A stretch of 64,000 nucleotides of DNA from Mycobacterium sp. 852002-51163_SCH5372311. GTDB lineage: Bacteria; Actinomycetota; Actinomycetes; Mycobacteriales; Mycobacteriaceae. The notes beneath the pieces were generated by a model. The model had not been told where the DNA came from, made no database searches, and worked only from the letters and a program-made list of their open reading frames with translations. Location of the stretch: positions 170,921 through 234,920 of the forward strand of contig NZ_LZIJ01000055.1 of assembly GCF_001667115.1 (NCBI RefSeq), read 5' to 3'. Shown one piece after another: positions 1-8,373 of the stretch. Each line of letters starts with the position of its first letter. Position 1 is the first letter of the stretch. Made by a program: the position numbers and the translations under genes.

Positions 1-177
1 GAGGCCGTCACCGTGCGTGACCTCGATAACCGGCACACCCGCGGTGTCCAAGGCGGCCACGATGGCGCCCACCTCGTCCTTGGTGAACTGGTGACGTTTG
101 TGGTGCGATCCGTCCCGCAGGGACGTGTCGGTCATCCGGACGTCCCACACCGGGTTGAAGAAGATGTCGGTAGTCAT
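1..177 (-). CDS. hsaF: 4-hydroxy-2-oxovalerate/oxohexanoate aldolase HsaF (N-terminal fragment)
   Basis: Only the first 59 codons lie in the window; the gene continues past the left edge. The product starts [17 protein letters not shown] and carries the [11 protein letters not shown] stretch that forms the active-site Arg/Asp and metal site of DRE-TIM-type pyruvate aldolases, then a helix leading to [10 protein letters not shown]. HsaF cleaves 4-hydroxy-2-oxohexanoate from cholesterol rings A/B to pyruvate and propanal, and channels the aldehyde to HsaG. It is the last gene of a minus-strand operon hsaE-hsaG-hsaF. The ATG at 177 overlaps the stop of a short ORF in the MIRU-like spacer behind hsaG, and GGAGGAG lies just upstream. 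Identification is firm although partial. Confidence 0.93.
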   Translation of the reverse strand, partial: MTTDIFFNPVWDVRMTDTSLRDGSHHKRHQFTKDEVGAIVAALDTAGVPVIEVTHGDGL

Positions 178-233
178 TGGCGCCACTCCTCCATCCCGGC
201 TACGCCGGCATCATCGTCATCGGCGCGAGTCAT
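175..233 (-). repeat. MIRU-like coupling spacer between hsaG and hsaF
   Basis: Read on the minus strand the spacer begins with ATGA overlapping the hsaG stop, contains a GATGACGATG-type core and GGAGGAGTGGCGCCAATG, and ends in ATGA where the hsaF start overlaps a TGA. The 59 bp thus hold a complete 19-codon ORF coupled at both ends. This is the layout described for mycobacterial interspersed repetitive units inside operons. The core is diverged from the consensus. Confidence 0.75.
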
Positions 234-1162
234 CTCTGCACCCCTCCTGCCGTCGCGGACAAGGTCTCTTTGGCGATCTCTTCGCCCACTTTGGTGGCGG
301 CCGCGGTCATGATGTCCAGGTTGCCCGCATACGGAGGCAGATAGTCGCCCGCGCCCTCGACCTCGACGAACGTGGTCACCACCGCACGACCCCCGGAGTT
401 GATCGACGGCTCGTCGAACTGCGGATCGTTGAGCAGCCGATAGCCGGGAACGTAGCTCTGCACCTCGGCCACCACATCATGGATGGAGGCCGCGATCGCG
501 TCACGGTCGGCGTCCTCGGGGATTGCGCAGAAGATGGTGTCGCGCATGATCATCGGCGGGTCGGCGGGGTTCAGGATGATGATCGCCTTACCCCGCGCCG
601 CACCGCCGATGGTTTGCACGCCCTTGCTGGTCGTCTTGGTGAACTCGTCGATGTTGGCCCGGGTGCCCGGCCCGGCCGAGACCGAAGCGACCGAGGCGAC
701 GATTTCGGCATAGGGAACGCCGCCCAGGTCAGTGACCGCGCGATTCACCGCGTACACGATCGGAATGGTCGCCTGCCCACCGCAGGTGATCATGTTCACA
801 TTCGGGGCGTCGAGATGTTCGCGCAGGTTGGCCGGCGGGATCACCGCCGGACCCACCGCGGCCGGCGTCAAGTCGATCGCCCGGATGCCTGCGGCCGCAT
901 ACTTCGGCGCCGCATCCTTATGCACGTAAGCGCTGGTGGCCTCGAAGACCAGGTCAGGCTTCTCGGGCTGAGCCAGCAGCCAGTCGACCCCTTCGTGGGT
1001 CGTCTCCAAGCCCAGCTTGCGGGCACGTGCCAGGCCTTCGCTTTCCGGGTCGATCCCCACCATCCAGCGCGGTTCCAACCAGTCCGATCGACGCAGCTTG
1101 TAGAGCAGGTCGGTGCTGATATTTCCCGAACCCACAATCGCAACGCTCGCCTTGGCAGGCAT
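230..1162 (-). CDS. hsaG: acetaldehyde/propanal dehydrogenase (acylating) HsaG
   Basis: 310-residue protein. It oxidises the aldehyde released by HsaF (propanal from cholesterol) to the acyl-CoA with NAD. The N-terminal Rossmann motif is [14 protein letters not shown], followed by the [16 protein letters not shown] strand; the [13 protein letters not shown] stretch in the middle contains the catalytic Cys of the acylating aldehyde dehydrogenase family. Length and composition match HsaG (Rv3535c) orthologues. The start at 1162 is chosen over in-frame upstream codons because AAGGAG sits at proper spacing and the upstream translation overlaps hsaE out of character. It lies 52 nt downstream of hsaE and its stop overlaps the ATG of the MIRU-like spacer before hsaF. 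Confidence 0.95.
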   Translation of the reverse strand: MPAKASVAIVGSGNISTDLLYKLRRSDWLEPRWMVGIDPESEGLARARKLGLETTHEGVDWLLAQPEKPDLVFEATSAYVHKDAAPKYAAAGIRAIDLTPAAVGPAVIPPANLREHLDAPNVNMITCGGQATIPIVYAVNRAVTDLGGVPYAEIVASVASVSAGPGTRANIDEFTKTTSKGVQTIGGAARGKAIIILNPADPPMIMRDTIFCAIPEDADRDAIAASIHDVVAEVQSYVPGYRLLNDPQFDEPSINSGGRAVVTTFVEVEGAGDYLPPYAGNLDIMTAAATKVGEEIAKETLSATAGGVQR

Positions 1163-1214
1163 GATGCTCCTTACTCGATGGTCGCGACCCGTTGCCCGCG
1201 CATACCGTCGCTGG

Positions 1215-2000
1215 TTATTCAAATGACAAACGAACCGCGCCCAAGCCGGCGAACTCGGCGATGAACTGGTCGCCGGCGCGGGCGTCGATCGCTCGTGTGC
1301 ACGATCCGGGTAACACGATGTCACCTTTGCGCAGCCGCACCCCGAAGCTTTCCACCTTGCGGGACAACCATGCCACCGCCGTGACCGGATTGCCCAGCAC
1401 CGCATCACTGCGCCCCTCCGCGACGACCTCGCCGTTGCAGGTCAGGGTCGCGTCGATGGTCTTGACGTCGATGTCGGCCGGCGATACCCGAGCTTTACCC
1501 AGCACGAAGCCGGCTGACGACGCGTTGTCCGCGATGGTGTCGCACAGCGCGATCTTCCAGGCCGTGATCCTGGTGTCGATCAGCTCGATCGACGGGACCA
1601 GGGCCTCGGTCGCCGCCAGCACGTCCTCCTCGGTGCATCCGGCTCCCGGCAGGTCGGCGGCCAGGATGAAGCCGACCTCCACCTCAACTCGCGGATACAG
1701 ATAGCGCGCGGCCTTGACCGGGACGTCCTCGAAGACCTCCATCTCGTCGAGCAGGTGCCCGTAGTCGGGCTCGTCGACGCCCATCATCTGCTGCATAGCC
1801 AAGGAGGACAGCCCCACCTTGTGGCCAACCACCCGGGCTCCCTCGGCCACTCGCTGCCGGATGTTGATCAGCTGGATCTCGTAGGCGTCCACGACGTCGA
1901 TATCGGGGTAGCCGGCCGTCAGGGGGGCGATCGGCTCCCGACTCCGCTCGGCTTGGGCCAGGTCGGCGGCAAGCTCGTCGCGAACCGCAACAGAGAGCAT
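1215..2000 (-). CDS. hsaE: 2-hydroxypenta/hexa-2,4-dienoate hydratase HsaE
   Basis: 261 residues, the full length of the MhpD/HsaE hydratase family (fumarylacetoacetate-hydrolase fold). It hydrates 2-hydroxyhexa-2,4-dienoate, produced by HsaD, to 4-hydroxy-2-oxohexanoate for HsaF. Visible family features: GHKVGLSS, the metal-binding VEVEVGFIL segment, and the C-terminal [12 protein letters not shown] stretch. First gene of the hsaEGF operon, transcribed away from kstD; the 83-bp region between the two starts holds one KstR operator, so both directions are probably KstR-controlled (inference). Confidence 0.95.
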   Translation of the reverse strand: MLSVAVRDELAADLAQAERSREPIAPLTAGYPDIDVVDAYEIQLINIRQRVAEGARVVGHKVGLSSLAMQQMMGVDEPDYGHLLDEMEVFEDVPVKAARYLYPRVEVEVGFILAADLPGAGCTEEDVLAATEALVPSIELIDTRITAWKIALCDTIADNASSAGFVLGKARVSPADIDVKTIDATLTCNGEVVAEGRSDAVLGNPVTAVAWLSRKVESFGVRLRKGDIVLPGSCTRAIDARAGDQFIAEFAGLGAVRLSFE

Positions 2001-2068
2001 TTACCGAAGTCCCCTCGTCTTACCGGAATGATGGTGACCGGGCCAGTAGCGCCCAGCCCCGGCAATTC

Positions 2069-2082
2069 TATAACGTGTTCTA
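2069..2082. promoter_or_regulatory. KstR operator between hsaE and kstD
   Basis: TATAACGTGTTCTA matches the KstR consensus TnnAACnnGTTnnA at every fixed position. It ends one base before the chosen kstD ATG (2084), so bound repressor would cover the kstD translation start region and lie 69 bp upstream of the hsaE start. Confidence 0.88.
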
Positions 2083-2083
2083 C

Positions 2084-3784
2084 ATGACAGCACAGGAGTA
2101 CGACGTCGTCGTGGTCGGAAGCGGCGGCGCCGGCATGGTGGCTGCCCTCACTGCCGCGCACCGAGGCCTCTCGACAGTGGTCATCGAAAAAGCCTCCCAC
2201 TTCGGCGGCTCGACCGCGCGCTCGGGCGGCGGCGTCTGGATTCCCAACAACGAGGTCCTCAAGCACGACCGCGTCAAGGACACCCCCGAGGCCGCCCGCA
2301 CCTACCTGCACGGCATCATCGGCGACCGATCGGTCAGCGGGGTGGAACCGGAACGCATCGACACCTACCTCGAGCGGGGACCCGAGATGTTGTCGTTCGT
2401 GCTCAAGCACACTCCGCTGAAGATGTGCTGGGTCCCGCGCTACTCCGACTACTACCCCGAGGCGCCGGGCGGCCGCGCGGGCGGTCGTTCCATCGAGCCG
2501 AAGCCGTTCAACGCCCGCAAGCTCGGCGTCGACGAGGCCGGACTCGAACCTGCGTACGGCAAAGTGCCGCTCAATGTGGTTGTGATGCAACAGGATTACA
2601 TGCGACTCAACCAGCTGAAACGCCACCCACGCGGGGTGCTGCGCAGCCTGCGGGTTGGCGCCCGGACGATGTGGGCCAAGGCAACCGGCAAGAACCTCGT
2701 CGGAATGGGCCGGGCGCTGATCGGACCGCTGCGGATCGGCCTGCAGCGGGCCGGTGTGCCGGTGGAGCTCAACACCGCGCTGACCGACCTCTATGTCGAG
2801 GACGGTGCGGTCAGAGGCGTTTATGTCCGTGCGACCTCGGCATCTGAATCGGCTGAGCCACAGCTGATTCGGGCGCGTCGCGGGGTGATCCTCGCCTCGG
2901 GCGGGTTCGAGCACAACGAACAGATGCGGGTGAAATACCAGCGTGCTCCGATCACTACCGAGTGGACGGTGGGGGCCAAAGCCAACACCGGTGACGGCAT
3001 CATCGCCGGCGAAAAGCTGGGCGCTGCATTGGATCTGATGGAAGACGCGTGGTGGGGGCCGACGGTGCCGCTGGTGGGTGCTCCGTGGTTCGCGCTGTCG
3101 GAGCGCAACTCGCCGGGATCGATCATCGTCAATATGTCCGGCAAGCGATTCATGAACGAATCGATGCCCTACGTGGAGGCCTGCCACCACATGTACGGCG
3201 GGGAATACGGCCAGGGGCCCGGCCCCGGTGAGAACATACCCGCTTGGCTGGTGTTCGACCAGCGGTATCGCGACCGCTACATCTTCGCGGGACTGCAACC
3301 CGGACAGCGCATTCCGCGCAAGTGGATGGAGTCCGGCGTGATCGTCGCGGCAGACACCCTGGAGGAGCTGGCGGCAAAGGCCGGCCTGCCGGCCGCTGAA
3401 CTGGCCTCGACCGTTCAGCGTTTCAATGGCTTTGCCCGGTCCGGGGTCGACGAGGACTACCACCGCGGCGAAAGCGCCTACGACAGGTACTACGGCGACC
3501 CGACCAACAAGCCCAATCCCAATCTCGGCGAGATCAGTCACCCGCCTTACTACGCGGCCAAGATGGTGCCGGGCGATCTGGGCACCAAGGGCGGGATTCG
3601 CACCGATGTCCACGCACGTGCGCTGCGCGACGACGGCAGCATCATCGAAGGCCTTTACGCCGCAGGCAATGTCAGTGCGCCCGTGATGGGACACACCTAC
3701 CCCGGGCCGGGCGGCACCATCGGCCCGGCGATGACGTTTGGTTACCTCGCGGCGCTGCACATCGCCGAGGCCGGGAGGGCCTGA
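2084..3784 (+). CDS. kstD: 3-ketosteroid delta1-dehydrogenase KstD
   Basis: 566-residue flavoprotein that introduces the C1-C2 double bond into ring A of 3-ketosteroids; together with KshA/KshB 9alpha-hydroxylation this opens ring B. The N-terminal FAD dinucleotide motif is VVVVGSGGAGMVAA, followed by the ADP-ribose acidic end VVIEK and the RSGGGVWIPNN loop. The C-terminal GHTYPGPGGTIGPAMTFGY block contains the Tyr and Gly of the active site known from Rhodococcus KstD1. The ATG at 2084 (MTAQEYD) is preferred over GTG 2075 because the longer form starts inside the KstR operator and family members begin near this point. The next gene follows after one base. Confidence 0.96.
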   Translation: MTAQEYDVVVVGSGGAGMVAALTAAHRGLSTVVIEKASHFGGSTARSGGGVWIPNNEVLKHDRVKDTPEAARTYLHGIIGDRSVSGVEPERIDTYLERGPEMLSFVLKHTPLKMCWVPRYSDYYPEAPGGRAGGRSIEPKPFNARKLGVDEAGLEPAYGKVPLNVVVMQQDYMRLNQLKRHPRGVLRSLRVGARTMWAKATGKNLVGMGRALIGPLRIGLQRAGVPVELNTALTDLYVEDGAVRGVYVRATSASESAEPQLIRARRGVILASGGFEHNEQMRVKYQRAPITTEWTVGAKANTGDGIIAGEKLGAALDLMEDAWWGPTVPLVGAPWFALSERNSPGSIIVNMSGKRFMNESMPYVEACHHMYGGEYGQGPGPGENIPAWLVFDQRYRDRYIFAGLQPGQRIPRKWMESGVIVAADTLEELAAKAGLPAAELASTVQRFNGFARSGVDEDYHRGESAYDRYYGDPTNKPNPNLGEISHPPYYAAKMVPGDLGTKGGIRTDVHARALRDDGSIIEGLYAAGNVSAPVMGHTYPGPGGTIGPAMTFGYLAALHIAEAGRA

Positions 3785-3785
3785 C

Positions 3786-4649
3786 ATGCCGATCGACGTA
3801 GACGTCGCGTTGGCCGCAGAGCTGGAACCCATCGAATTCTCTTGGGTCAGTAGTGATGTGCAGCTCTACCACCTGGCATTGGGCGCCGGCTCGGATCCGA
3901 TGGATCCCCGCGAGTTGCGCTATCTGGTGGACGACACGCCGCAGGTGCTGCCGACATTCGGCAACGTCGCCGCGACCTTTCACCAGACCACGCCGCCGAC
4001 CGTGCAGTTTCCCGGCATCGATATCGAGCTGAGCAAGGTGCTGCATGCCAGCGAGCGCGTGGAAGTGCCTGCGCCGCTGCCTCCTTCGGGATCGGGCCGG
4101 GCGGTGACCCGGTTCACCGACATCTGGGACAAAGGCAAGGCCGCGGTGATCTGGAGCGAGACCAAGGTGACCGCACCCGACGGCGCCTTGCTGTGGACGC
4201 ACAAGCGGTCGATCTACGCGCGCGGCGAGGGCGGATTCGGCGGCGACCGGGGACCGTCCGGGTCGGCGGACGCCGCACCGGACCGGGCCCCGGACCTGGA
4301 GGTCGCGATGCCGATCCTGCCGCAGCAGGCCCTGCTGTACCGGCTGTGCGGCGATCGCAACCCATTGCACTCTGATCCGCAATTCGCCTCTGCCGCAGGC
4401 TTTCACCAGCCGATCTTGCACGGCCTGTGTACCTACGGCATGACGTGCAAGGCCATCACCGACGCCCTGTTGGACGGTGACGCGACCGCTGTCGCGGCTT
4501 ATGGCGCCCGCTTCGCGGGCGTAGCGTTCCCCGGCGAGACGCTGCAGGTCAACATCTGGAAGGGCGAAGGCCGTTTCGCGGCAAGCGTTGTCGCGCCTTC
4601 GCGCGACAACGCTGTTGTACTGTCCGGCGTAGAGCTGGTCCCCGCATAG
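3786..4649 (+). CDS. chsH3: MaoC-type enoyl-CoA hydratase (ChsH3/Rv3538-like)
   Basis: 287 residues with two hot-dog halves. The C-terminal half carries the hydratase 2 motif: DRNPLHSDPQFASAAGF followed by QPILHGLCTYG, giving the Asp/His catalytic pair. The N-terminal half is a degenerate hot-dog that usually accommodates the bulky acyl chain. Rv3538 orthologues hydrate steroid side-chain enoyl-CoAs; the exact intermediate cannot be told from sequence. It starts one base after the kstD stop and is surely co-transcribed with it. Convergent with the next gene, only 10 bp between stops. Confidence 0.9.
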   Translation: MPIDVDVALAAELEPIEFSWVSSDVQLYHLALGAGSDPMDPRELRYLVDDTPQVLPTFGNVAATFHQTTPPTVQFPGIDIELSKVLHASERVEVPAPLPPSGSGRAVTRFTDIWDKGKAAVIWSETKVTAPDGALLWTHKRSIYARGEGGFGGDRGPSGSADAAPDRAPDLEVAMPILPQQALLYRLCGDRNPLHSDPQFASAAGFHQPILHGLCTYGMTCKAITDALLDGDATAVAAYGARFAGVAFPGETLQVNIWKGEGRFAASVVAPSRDNAVVLSGVELVPA

Positions 4650-4659
4650 CGCGAACAGG

Positions 4660-5136
4660 TCAACCCAGAGCGCGTTGTTGGTGGGCTGCTCGAAGTATGC
4701 AATCAGCGGTCAAGAATGCGGGCTTGTTTCGGTCGACAACATCGATGGGCAGGTCGGCGGCGCAGCGCAACACCATCAGGGCCAGCGCGCTATAGGTCGC
4801 ATACGGAATTATCAGGAGGTTGACAGCGGCCTCCGCGCCCGTGACCGTCATGACGTGCTGGCGTTTGCCTTCCCACCCCGGGCAGTTGAAGTCGGGCGGA
4901 GCCTGTATAGCTGACCAGTTGACGTTGATGGAACTGACGATTCCGAGGAGTGGGGTCAGCACCGCGATAAGCCCGGGCAATTCGTTGGAGATGCGATGTA
5001 CGCGTGGCCACCAGGCGCCGTCAATATCACGGCCGAGGTCATGGGCCACCGATAGGCGGATGGCGGTCGCACGGCGCCGGCCCGCGAGTAGATAGGTCAC
5101 CGGCGTTGTCGCTGGCGGTGCCGAGTGCAATGGCAC
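4660..5136 (-). CDS. DUF5994-like conserved protein
   Basis: 158 residues from GTG 5136; in-frame codons up to 5214 would give 184. I recognise the pattern of mycobacterial DUF5994 proteins: RRRATAIRLSVAHDLGRDID followed by GAWWPR, an Asn-Trp pair (NVNWSAIQ), PGWEGKRQH, and a hydrophobic VNLLIIPYATYSALALMVLR stretch. No enzymatic function is known to me for this family. The gene occupies the place where H37Rv has a PPE gene (PPE63) and converges on the chsH3-like gene. Codon use is a little less GC3-biased than the neighbours. The start is uncertain because neither candidate has a clear ribosome-binding site. Confidence 0.6.
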   Translation of the reverse strand: MPLHSAPPATTPVTYLLAGRRRATAIRLSVAHDLGRDIDGAWWPRVHRISNELPGLIAVLTPLLGIVSSINVNWSAIQAPPDFNCPGWEGKRQHVMTVTGAEAAVNLLIIPYATYSALALMVLRCAADLPIDVVDRNKPAFLTADCILRAAHQQRALG

Positions 5137-5543
5137 ACCACGGGGGTGCGCCTGTCGCGAGCAATAGCGAAACGTAAAACGTCGGGTGGTCGCGACATGG
5201 TCAGGTCTGGACAATTCACGGGCGGTTCCTTCGCGGTTGGCATCGGACGCCCCGCTGCGGGGCGGACGGAGGAATCACATTGCCCGTGGGTGTCATTCGC
5301 AGAAACAGCACGTGACCACCGCTGACAACGAAACAGCTCAGACCTCACCCTACGCTGCGTGCGTTTTGGCGGCCAACCGACTTCGGGTTGTCGGCGCCGG
5401 CGCGGCGAGCACCACGCACTATGTCGGGGCGCTCGGAAAAGCGTCCGGGCAATGTGGATCTGATCACGGCTTCGGATAGGCCGTGCGGAAGATCTTGAGA
5501 ATCAAGGGTACTGTGGCGGTAACCGACGTGAGGATTTTGTGAT
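5137..5543. other. non-coding gap, probable divergent promoter region
   Basis: About 400 bp between the DUF5994-like gene (minus) and the 74-aa ORF (plus). Short overlapping ORFs exist on both strands but none has a convincing ribosome-binding site or recognisable protein. No KstR, KstR2 or strong palindromic site was seen. Confidence 0.5.
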
Positions 5544-5768
5544 ATGGCCGTGCAAAACTGGGACGCACCCGGAATTCATCCGTCGGAGATAAAAGTTGGT
5601 GACGTCATCGGCACGACGGGCCCCAGCCAGCTGCGCTATACGGTTAAGCTCATTGGCGCGCCGCAGAAGATTCCCCGGCAATGGACGTTTTTCGGCCGTG
5701 ACGACCAGGGTTTGCAACATACCAGCACGTTCGGGGAGAACCAGTTGGTGCGCAGATTCGCCAAGTAG
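5544..5768 (+). CDS. small hypothetical protein, 74 aa
   Basis: A 74-residue, mildly basic protein (MAVQNWDAPGIHPSEIKVGD...) with no signal peptide or membrane segment. A GAGGA box about nine bases before the ATG and a strong hairpin starting three bases after the stop support a real transcription unit. I do not recognise the family. It stands alone between a non-coding gap and the convergent 3' end of ltp2. The lysine/glutamine content and lower GC at third positions differ somewhat from the surrounding catabolic genes. Confidence 0.55.
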   Translation: MAVQNWDAPGIHPSEIKVGDVIGTTGPSQLRYTVKLIGAPQKIPRQWTFFGRDDQGLQHTSTFGENQLVRRFAK

Positions 5769-5770
5769 GG

Positions 5771-5828
5771 CGAGCAGACGTAAAAGCCCCCAAAATCAGC
5801 GGATTTCGGGGGCTTTTACGTCTGCTCG
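5771..5828. terminator. hairpin of the GAGCAGACG(C/T)AAAA family, bidirectional terminator
   Basis: Nearly perfect inverted repeat: left arm starts CGAGCAGACGTAAAAGCCCC, right arm is its complement, loop of a few bases. It fills the space between the stops of the convergent 74-aa ORF and ltp2. Related hairpins occur at 19007, 52773 and 53752. Confidence 0.8.
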
Positions 5829-5833
5829 GCGGG

Positions 5834-7015
5834 TTAGCCGAGGATCAAGCCAGACGTCGGCACACCGGTACCGGCGGTGACGAGAACGTGCTCGACGTCA
5901 GGCACCGGGTTCACCGACGTGCCGCGCAATTGCCGGACCCCTTCGGCGATGCCGTTCATGCCGTGGATGTACGCCTCGCCGAGCTGACCGCCGTGGGTGT
6001 TGATGGGAAGCCGGCCGCCCACCTCGATGGCGCCGTCGGCGATGAAGTCTTTCGCCTCACCCCGCGCGCAGAATCCCAACTCCTCCAACTGAATCAGCGT
6101 GAACGGCGTGAAGTGGTCATAAAGCACCGCGGTCTGGATGTCGGCCGGCGAAAGCCCGGACTGCTCCCACAGCTGCCGGCCGACCAAGCCCATCTCCGGC
6201 AGACCTAGTTCAGGCCGGTAGTAGCTGACCATCGTGTACTGGTCAGGACTGGATCCCTGCGCTGCCGCCTCGATGACGGCGGGACGCTGCTTGAGGTGGC
6301 GCGCACGCTCAGCCGATGTCACCACGATCGCCACCGCGCCGTCCGTCTCCTGACAGCAGTCCAGCAGTCGCAGCGGTTCGGCGATCCACCGCGAATTCTG
6401 ATGGTCCTCAATCGTTATCGGCTTTTCGTAGAAATACGCCTTCGGGTTGTTCGCGGCGTGTTTGCGATCGGCCACCGAGATGGCGCCGAAATCCCGGCTG
6501 GTCGCACCGGAGAGGTGCATATAACGCCGCGCGATCATTGCCACCTGCGCCGCCGGCGTGGAAAGACCGTGCGGATAGGAGAACGAATTGTCGGCCGCCG
6601 TCGAATCTGCTTGGGCGCCAGCATCTCCCACCAGACGGGTCTGGACCTGGCCGAAGCGCATACCGGACCGCTCGTTGAAAGCGCGGTAGGCCACCACCAC
6701 GTCGGCCACTCCGGTGGCGACGGCCATCGCCGCGTGCTGCACTGTCGCACACGCGGCGCCGCCGCCGTAATGGATCTTGGAGAAGAATTTCAGCTCGCCG
6801 ATGCCGACTGCACGCGCGACGGCGATTTCGGTGTTGGTGTCCATGGTGAACGTGGTGAGCCCGTCGACATCGGCCGCACTCAGTCCCGCGTCGTCGAGGG
6901 CGTCCAGCACCGCTTCGGTCGCCAGTCGCAGCTCGCTGCGGCCGGAGTTCTTGGAGAAGTCGGTGGCGCCGATACCGACGATGGCAGCTCGGCCACTTAG
7001 TAAACCGGCCGACAT
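5834..7015 (-). CDS. ltp2: steroid side-chain retro-aldolase Ltp2 (thiolase-like)
   Basis: 393 residues of the SCP-x/thiolase-like fold. Ltp2 cleaves the C17-hydroxy-C22 acyl-CoA made by ChsH1-ChsH2 to a C19 steroid ketone and propionyl-CoA, and works in complex with the DUF35 domain of ChsH2. The sequence begins MSAGLLSGRAAIVGIGATDF, has the YGGGAACATVQHAAMAV segment in the position of the thiolase nucleophile region, and the C-terminal NTHGGQLGEAYIHGMNG block with the conserved His/Gly loop. Last gene of the cyp125 operon; its start abuts the chsH1 stop without a gap. Confidence 0.95.
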   Translation of the reverse strand: MSAGLLSGRAAIVGIGATDFSKNSGRSELRLATEAVLDALDDAGLSAADVDGLTTFTMDTNTEIAVARAVGIGELKFFSKIHYGGGAACATVQHAAMAVATGVADVVVAYRAFNERSGMRFGQVQTRLVGDAGAQADSTAADNSFSYPHGLSTPAAQVAMIARRYMHLSGATSRDFGAISVADRKHAANNPKAYFYEKPITIEDHQNSRWIAEPLRLLDCCQETDGAVAIVVTSAERARHLKQRPAVIEAAAQGSSPDQYTMVSYYRPELGLPEMGLVGRQLWEQSGLSPADIQTAVLYDHFTPFTLIQLEELGFCARGEAKDFIADGAIEVGGRLPINTHGGQLGEAYIHGMNGIAEGVRQLRGTSVNPVPDVEHVLVTAGTGVPTSGLILG

Positions 7016-7417
7016 CTAGGCCCCCCCAATCGTCAGCGTTACCGTCGCAATCACGTGATTCCCAAGGCTGTTGGCGCCTAGTACTTTTACTGTGATCAGT
7101 CCGTCGTCCACCGCGGTCACCTCGCCGGAGAAGGTCACCGTGTCGTAGGCGTACCACGGCACCCCGAGCCGCAGCCCGATCGATTTGATCAACGCCGACG
7201 GGCCGGCCCAATCGGTGACGTAACGCTGTACCAGCCCGGTGTCGGTGAGAATGTTGACGAAGATGTCTTTTGAACCCTTCGCCACAGCTTTGTCCCGGTC
7301 ATGGTGGACGTCCTGAAAATCCCTGGTGGCCAACGCGGTTGAGATGATGAACGTCGGGTCCCCATACAGTTTCAGCTCCGGCAGCGTAGTGCCCACTTCC
7401 ACAACCGGCGCGCTCAT
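7016..7417 (-). CDS. chsH1: MaoC-like hydratase subunit ChsH1
   Basis: 133-residue single hot-dog protein. In M. tuberculosis ChsH1 pairs with the N-terminal MaoC domain of ChsH2 to hydrate the C17-C20 unsaturated 22-oyl-CoA. The hydratase motif is seen as ATRDFQDVHHDRDKAV (Asp/His-containing) and NILTDTGLVQRYVTDW. The ATG at 7417 gives MSAPVVEVG; the upstream in-frame ATG would extend further into chsH2 by 30 nt. Overlaps the 3' end of chsH2 by four bases (ATGA) and is followed directly by ltp2. Confidence 0.94.
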   Translation of the reverse strand: MSAPVVEVGTTLPELKLYGDPTFIISTALATRDFQDVHHDRDKAVAKGSKDIFVNILTDTGLVQRYVTDWAGPSALIKSIGLRLGVPWYAYDTVTFSGEVTAVDDGLITVKVLGANSLGNHVIATVTLTIGGA

Positions 7418-8373
7418 GCGTCGGGCTCCCATGCGTAGAGCGTCCATTCCGGCCCGCCGTCACCGGCCGGGAAGTCGATATACGTTGCGCGCACCGGCAT
7501 TCCGATCTTCACCTGACCGTGTTCGACGTTGCGCAGCTCGCCAAGCATCCGGACGCCTTCCTCCAGTTCGACCAGCGCGATAACGAACGGCAGAGTGCGG
7601 CCCGGCACTTTCGGCGCATGATGCACCACGAAGCTGAACACCGTGCCGCGCCCACTGGACACCAGGTAGTCGATCGGCGCGGACGCGTCCTGCCACACGG
7701 CAGGCACCGGCGGGTGCTGCAGGCTCCCGTCCGCGAGTCGCTGGATCCGCAACTCGTGTGCCTTGACCCCGTCCCAGAAGAAAGCGGTGTCGCGCGACGA
7801 CGAGGGTCGCATCATCGCGCCGGGATCGAGATCCTCGGGAACCGAGCTCTGTGTGGCAGCCTCGGCAGGCCTGAACTTGAGGATGCGCCAGTTCATCTCG
7901 GCGACGTCTTCGTCGCCGACTCGCCAGATGATGTGCTGGTTGATGAAATAGCCCTCGCCAAGCGCGGTCTGCTTGGGCCCGACCACGTCACCCATCTCGG
8001 CGGTGATGCTGACCTCTTCGCCGGGCTGCAGGTACCGGTGATAGGTCTGCTCGCAGTTGGTGGCGACCACACCGATATACCCGGCATCGTCGAACAGCTT
8101 CATCATCGGACCCAAGGGATCGTGGTCCGGGCGGGAACCACCCAGACCGAACATGGTCCAGACTTGAATCATCGCCGGGGGAGCCACAATTCCCGGATGA
8201 CCGACGGCACGCGCGGCGTCCTCGTCCACATAGATCGGGTTACGGTCGCCGATCGCCTCGACCCAGTTGTTGATCATCGGCTGATTCACCGGATCCCGGG
8301 CCGCCCGCGGCTTGGCGGCACCGGCCGCTTTAATCTCCGCGACGGCGTCCTGAATGCCTGCAACCCCGGTCAT
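7414..8373 (-). CDS. chsH2: two-domain hydratase/DUF35 protein ChsH2
   Basis: 319 residues in two parts. Residues 1 to about 185 are a MaoC-like hot-dog domain with GDRNPIYVDEDAARAVGHPG, the hydratase partner of ChsH1. The C-terminal 130 residues are a DUF35/OB-fold domain (VPAVWQDASAPIDYLVSSGR, then LVELEEGVRMLGELRN) which in the M. tuberculosis complex docks Ltp2. The DUF35 part lacks the CxxC zinc-ribbon seen in some family members. Start at 8373 overlaps the fadE29 stop by four bases (ATGA), typical of this tightly coupled operon. Confidence 0.95.
   Translation of the reverse strand: MTGVAGIQDAVAEIKAAGAAKPRAARDPVNQPMINNWVEAIGDRNPIYVDEDAARAVGHPGIVAPPAMIQVWTMFGLGGSRPDHDPLGPMMKLFDDAGYIGVVATNCEQTYHRYLQPGEEVSITAEMGDVVGPKQTALGEGYFINQHIIWRVGDEDVAEMNWRILKFRPAEAATQSSVPEDLDPGAMMRPSSSRDTAFFWDGVKAHELRIQRLADGSLQHPPVPAVWQDASAPIDYLVSSGRGTVFSFVVHHAPKVPGRTLPFVIALVELEEGVRMLGELRNVEHGQVKIGMPVRATYIDFPAGDGGPEWTLYAWEPDA

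Noticed and set aside
98..1264. Plus-strand ORF of 388 codons across hsaG
   Set aside because: Antisense to hsaG, typical His/Arg-rich shadow.
1919..3832. Minus-strand ORF of 637 codons across kstD
   Set aside because: Shadow of kstD in another frame, with no ribosome-binding site and low-complexity composition.
5771..5828. Hairpin considered as an attachment site or IS end
   Set aside because: No transposase or integrase nearby and no direct target duplication seen; position at gene ends favours a terminator.
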